Assembly (NCBI GenBank): GCA_016946835.1
Contig: JACVTC010000012.1
Location: 1,431,001-1,495,000 of the forward strand
DNA: 64,000 nt
Direction of reading: 5' to 3'
Origin: Neocallimastix lanati (nom. inval.)
Taxonomy: Eukaryota; Neocallimastigomycota; Neocallimastigomycetes; Neocallimastigales; Neocallimastigaceae
Shown: positions 62,762 through 64,000 of the stretch, one piece after another
How positions within the stretch are numbered: the stretch's first letter is position 1
Layout of the letters: every line of letters starts with the position of its first letter
Notes under the pieces: generated by a model
The model's database searches: none
The model's input: only the letters and a program-made list of their open reading frames with translations
What the model was told of the DNA's origin: nothing
Position numbers and translations under genes: made by a program

Positions 62762-62912
62762 GTGTTAATATATTATAATTTTATAATTGTTATTTTATAT
62801 TATTATAATATTTATTTTTTTTTTTTTATTTATTAAAAAATTTATACTATTCATTATAACAAAAAATAAAAATATTATTCCCAAACTTTATAAGAAATAA
62901 TAATATATATAA
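60633..62912. other. Intergenic DNA upstream of the F-box gene
   Basis: AAATAAATAATA repeats (60660-60765), TA run near 61389-61409, and a ~40-base poly-A near 62720-62759. The inverted-looking runs GTTAAAAAGAAAAAAC near 61145 are low complexity. No gene is seen until 62913. Confidence 0.55.
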
Positions 62913-64000
62913 ATGCCGAATCATAATTTGATTTATCAAGATGTTCTTCTTGTAGAATGTCTTGAAGCTATTCGTACTTTACCAGCTCATTTATATACTC
63001 AACAAATATCACAAGTAGTAGCAAAAATAGAAGATCATCTTTCTCTTGCTATTCCAGTTACTACATTTAATCGTTTTGCTAAAAAGTATTATTCACCATT
63101 CAATAGAAAGAAGTTTAATAAAATATCAAGAGTTGTCAATGTCACTACACAAGAATACCCAAAACCAAAATTCAAGGTTCATCGCCCATGTCGTCCACAG
63201 GATATTCAACCAGATGTTTTAAGATATATTTGTAAAATTATACATGGTAAACGTAGAGATAATAATAGAGATTTACTTAATTTCGGTTTAACCTGTAAAA
63301 ATTGGTGTAAAGCTGCCTTAAAAGAACTTTACTATTCGCCAAACTTTGATTCTATTGAAAAACTTTCAAATTTGAGTGTAAGTATTTCTTATATTGATGT
63401 TAAACCAAGATACGTTAATTATATTCAAGAACTTCACCTTCCAAGAGTTCCAGAATCAAAGAATACTATTCTTTACAGAAAACATGTAGAATCTATTGCT
63501 GCTGGTGGTAATATTGTATGTCTTACTGCCCCAAGTATCAAAATTGATTTCTTAAATAGAATTCTTTTCTACTGTCCAAATATTGAACGTTTAAGTATTG
63601 ATTCTGTTGTATTATTAGATGAAGAGTCAGATAATGCTGTTGAAATTCAAATGCTTGCTCAACAATGTGAATGTCTTATGGATGTTCGTTTTGAATTTGT
63701 AGAAAGTCCAAAATTCATTTATGAAGATTCTACTGATGGTGGTACAGATATTTCTCAATTACAAAATGAAGAATATTCATTCCAAATGGCTGGTCATGAG
63801 GGTAATTTTTATAATACTAATAATAATGAAAATTATATTATAAGTAATAATAATATAAGTGATTTGAGTAGTATGAATTTAAATAAATTAAATAATATGA
63901 ATAATACGGATAATATGGTAATGATAAGAGGTAATATGAGTAATATGAATAATAAGGTGATAAGCGGTAAAATGATTAATATAAATTTAAGTAATAAGGA
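62913..64000 (+). CDS. F-box-like protein, partial (runs off the window)
   Basis: An open frame from ATG at 62913 continues without a stop to the window end (362 codons visible). The protein starts MPNHNLIYQDVLLVECLEAI. Residues ~96-142 look like an F-box: QDIQPDVLRYICKIIHG, LLNFGLTCKNWCKAALKELY, with the usual P-x-x-x-L and C-k-x-W positions. Downstream segments such as FCPNIERLSIDS-type (YCPNIERLSI near residues 225-235) and CECLMDVRFEF suggest leucine-rich repeats, as in F-box/LRR substrate receptors of SCF ubiquitin ligases. From ~297 onward the sequence becomes Asn/Met/Ser low complexity. The likely role is recruiting a substrate for ubiquitylation, with Skp1 binding the F-box; the substrate is unknown. 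The C-terminal part is missing and may contain introns. Confidence 0.75.
   Translation, partial: MPNHNLIYQDVLLVECLEAIRTLPAHLYTQQISQVVAKIEDHLSLAIPVTTFNRFAKKYYSPFNRKKFNKISRVVNVTTQEYPKPKFKVHRPCRPQDIQPDVLRYICKIIHGKRRDNNRDLLNFGLTCKNWCKAALKELYYSPNFDSIEKLSNLSVSISYIDVKPRYVNYIQELHLPRVPESKNTILYRKHVESIAAGGNIVCLTAPSIKIDFLNRILFYCPNIERLSIDSVVLLDEESDNAVEIQMLAQQCECLMDVRFEFVESPKFIYEDSTDGGTDISQLQNEEYSFQMAGHEGNFYNTNNNENYIISNNNISDLSSMNLNKLNNMNNTDNMVMIRGNMSNMNNKVISGKMININLSNK

Overview
The window is a eukaryotic, extremely A+T-rich (well over 80% by eye) genomic segment. It is full of homopolymer runs and TTA, ATTT and TAATAAA arrays, has few genes, and those genes carry short GTAAG...AG introns. An SGNH/GDSL esterase with a fungal-type dockerin, secreted proteins built from dockerin-like Cys modules, and many ankyrin-repeat proteins rich in Asn, Lys and Ile together point to an anaerobic gut fungus (Neocallimastigomycota). 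The genus cannot be told from this sequence.

Layout. 1-7.6 kb: two intact ankyrin-repeat genes on the + strand (1449-2772, one intron; 5734-7572) with a decayed ankyrin-like gene between them on the - strand. 7.6-11.5 kb: a ~400 bp tandem duplication, then a four-exon secreted esterase with a dockerin and a hydrophobic C-terminal tail (- strand). 12.2-14.8 kb: a decayed Ty1/copia-type retroelement. 15-35.4 kb: a tandem segmental duplication of about 9 kb per copy, bounded by three TTA microsatellites. The third of these is about 880 bp long. Each copy holds one gene, a 335-residue secreted, membrane-anchored protein with five dockerin-like modules; the two genes differ at about six bases. 35.5-36 kb: a broken gene with an AT-hook-like motif. 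38.9-46.2 kb: two large, convergent genes built from an unusual 39-residue ankyrin repeat (29 and 14 repeats). 47.8-49 kb: an island of GC-richer short repeats with tRNA-like promoter boxes and a G-quadruplex-forming run. 49.9-52.3 kb: an acidic, low-complexity, probably nuclear protein with SUMO-interaction-like motifs. 52.9-53.5 kb: a second copy of the SINE-like element seen at 25.2 kb. 56.7-57.8 kb: a seven-transmembrane protein gene with a 35-nt last exon. 62.9-64 kb: the start of an F-box-like gene running off the window.

The dockerin esterase and the duplicated dockerin-module surface proteins fit the extracellular plant-cell-wall-degrading machinery of gut fungi. The ankyrin genes are probably members of large, fast-evolving paralogous families. 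The most notable points are the recent microsatellite-bounded duplication that doubled a putative surface-anchor gene, and the long regular ankyrin solenoids. No operon-like organisation or defence-type system was seen.
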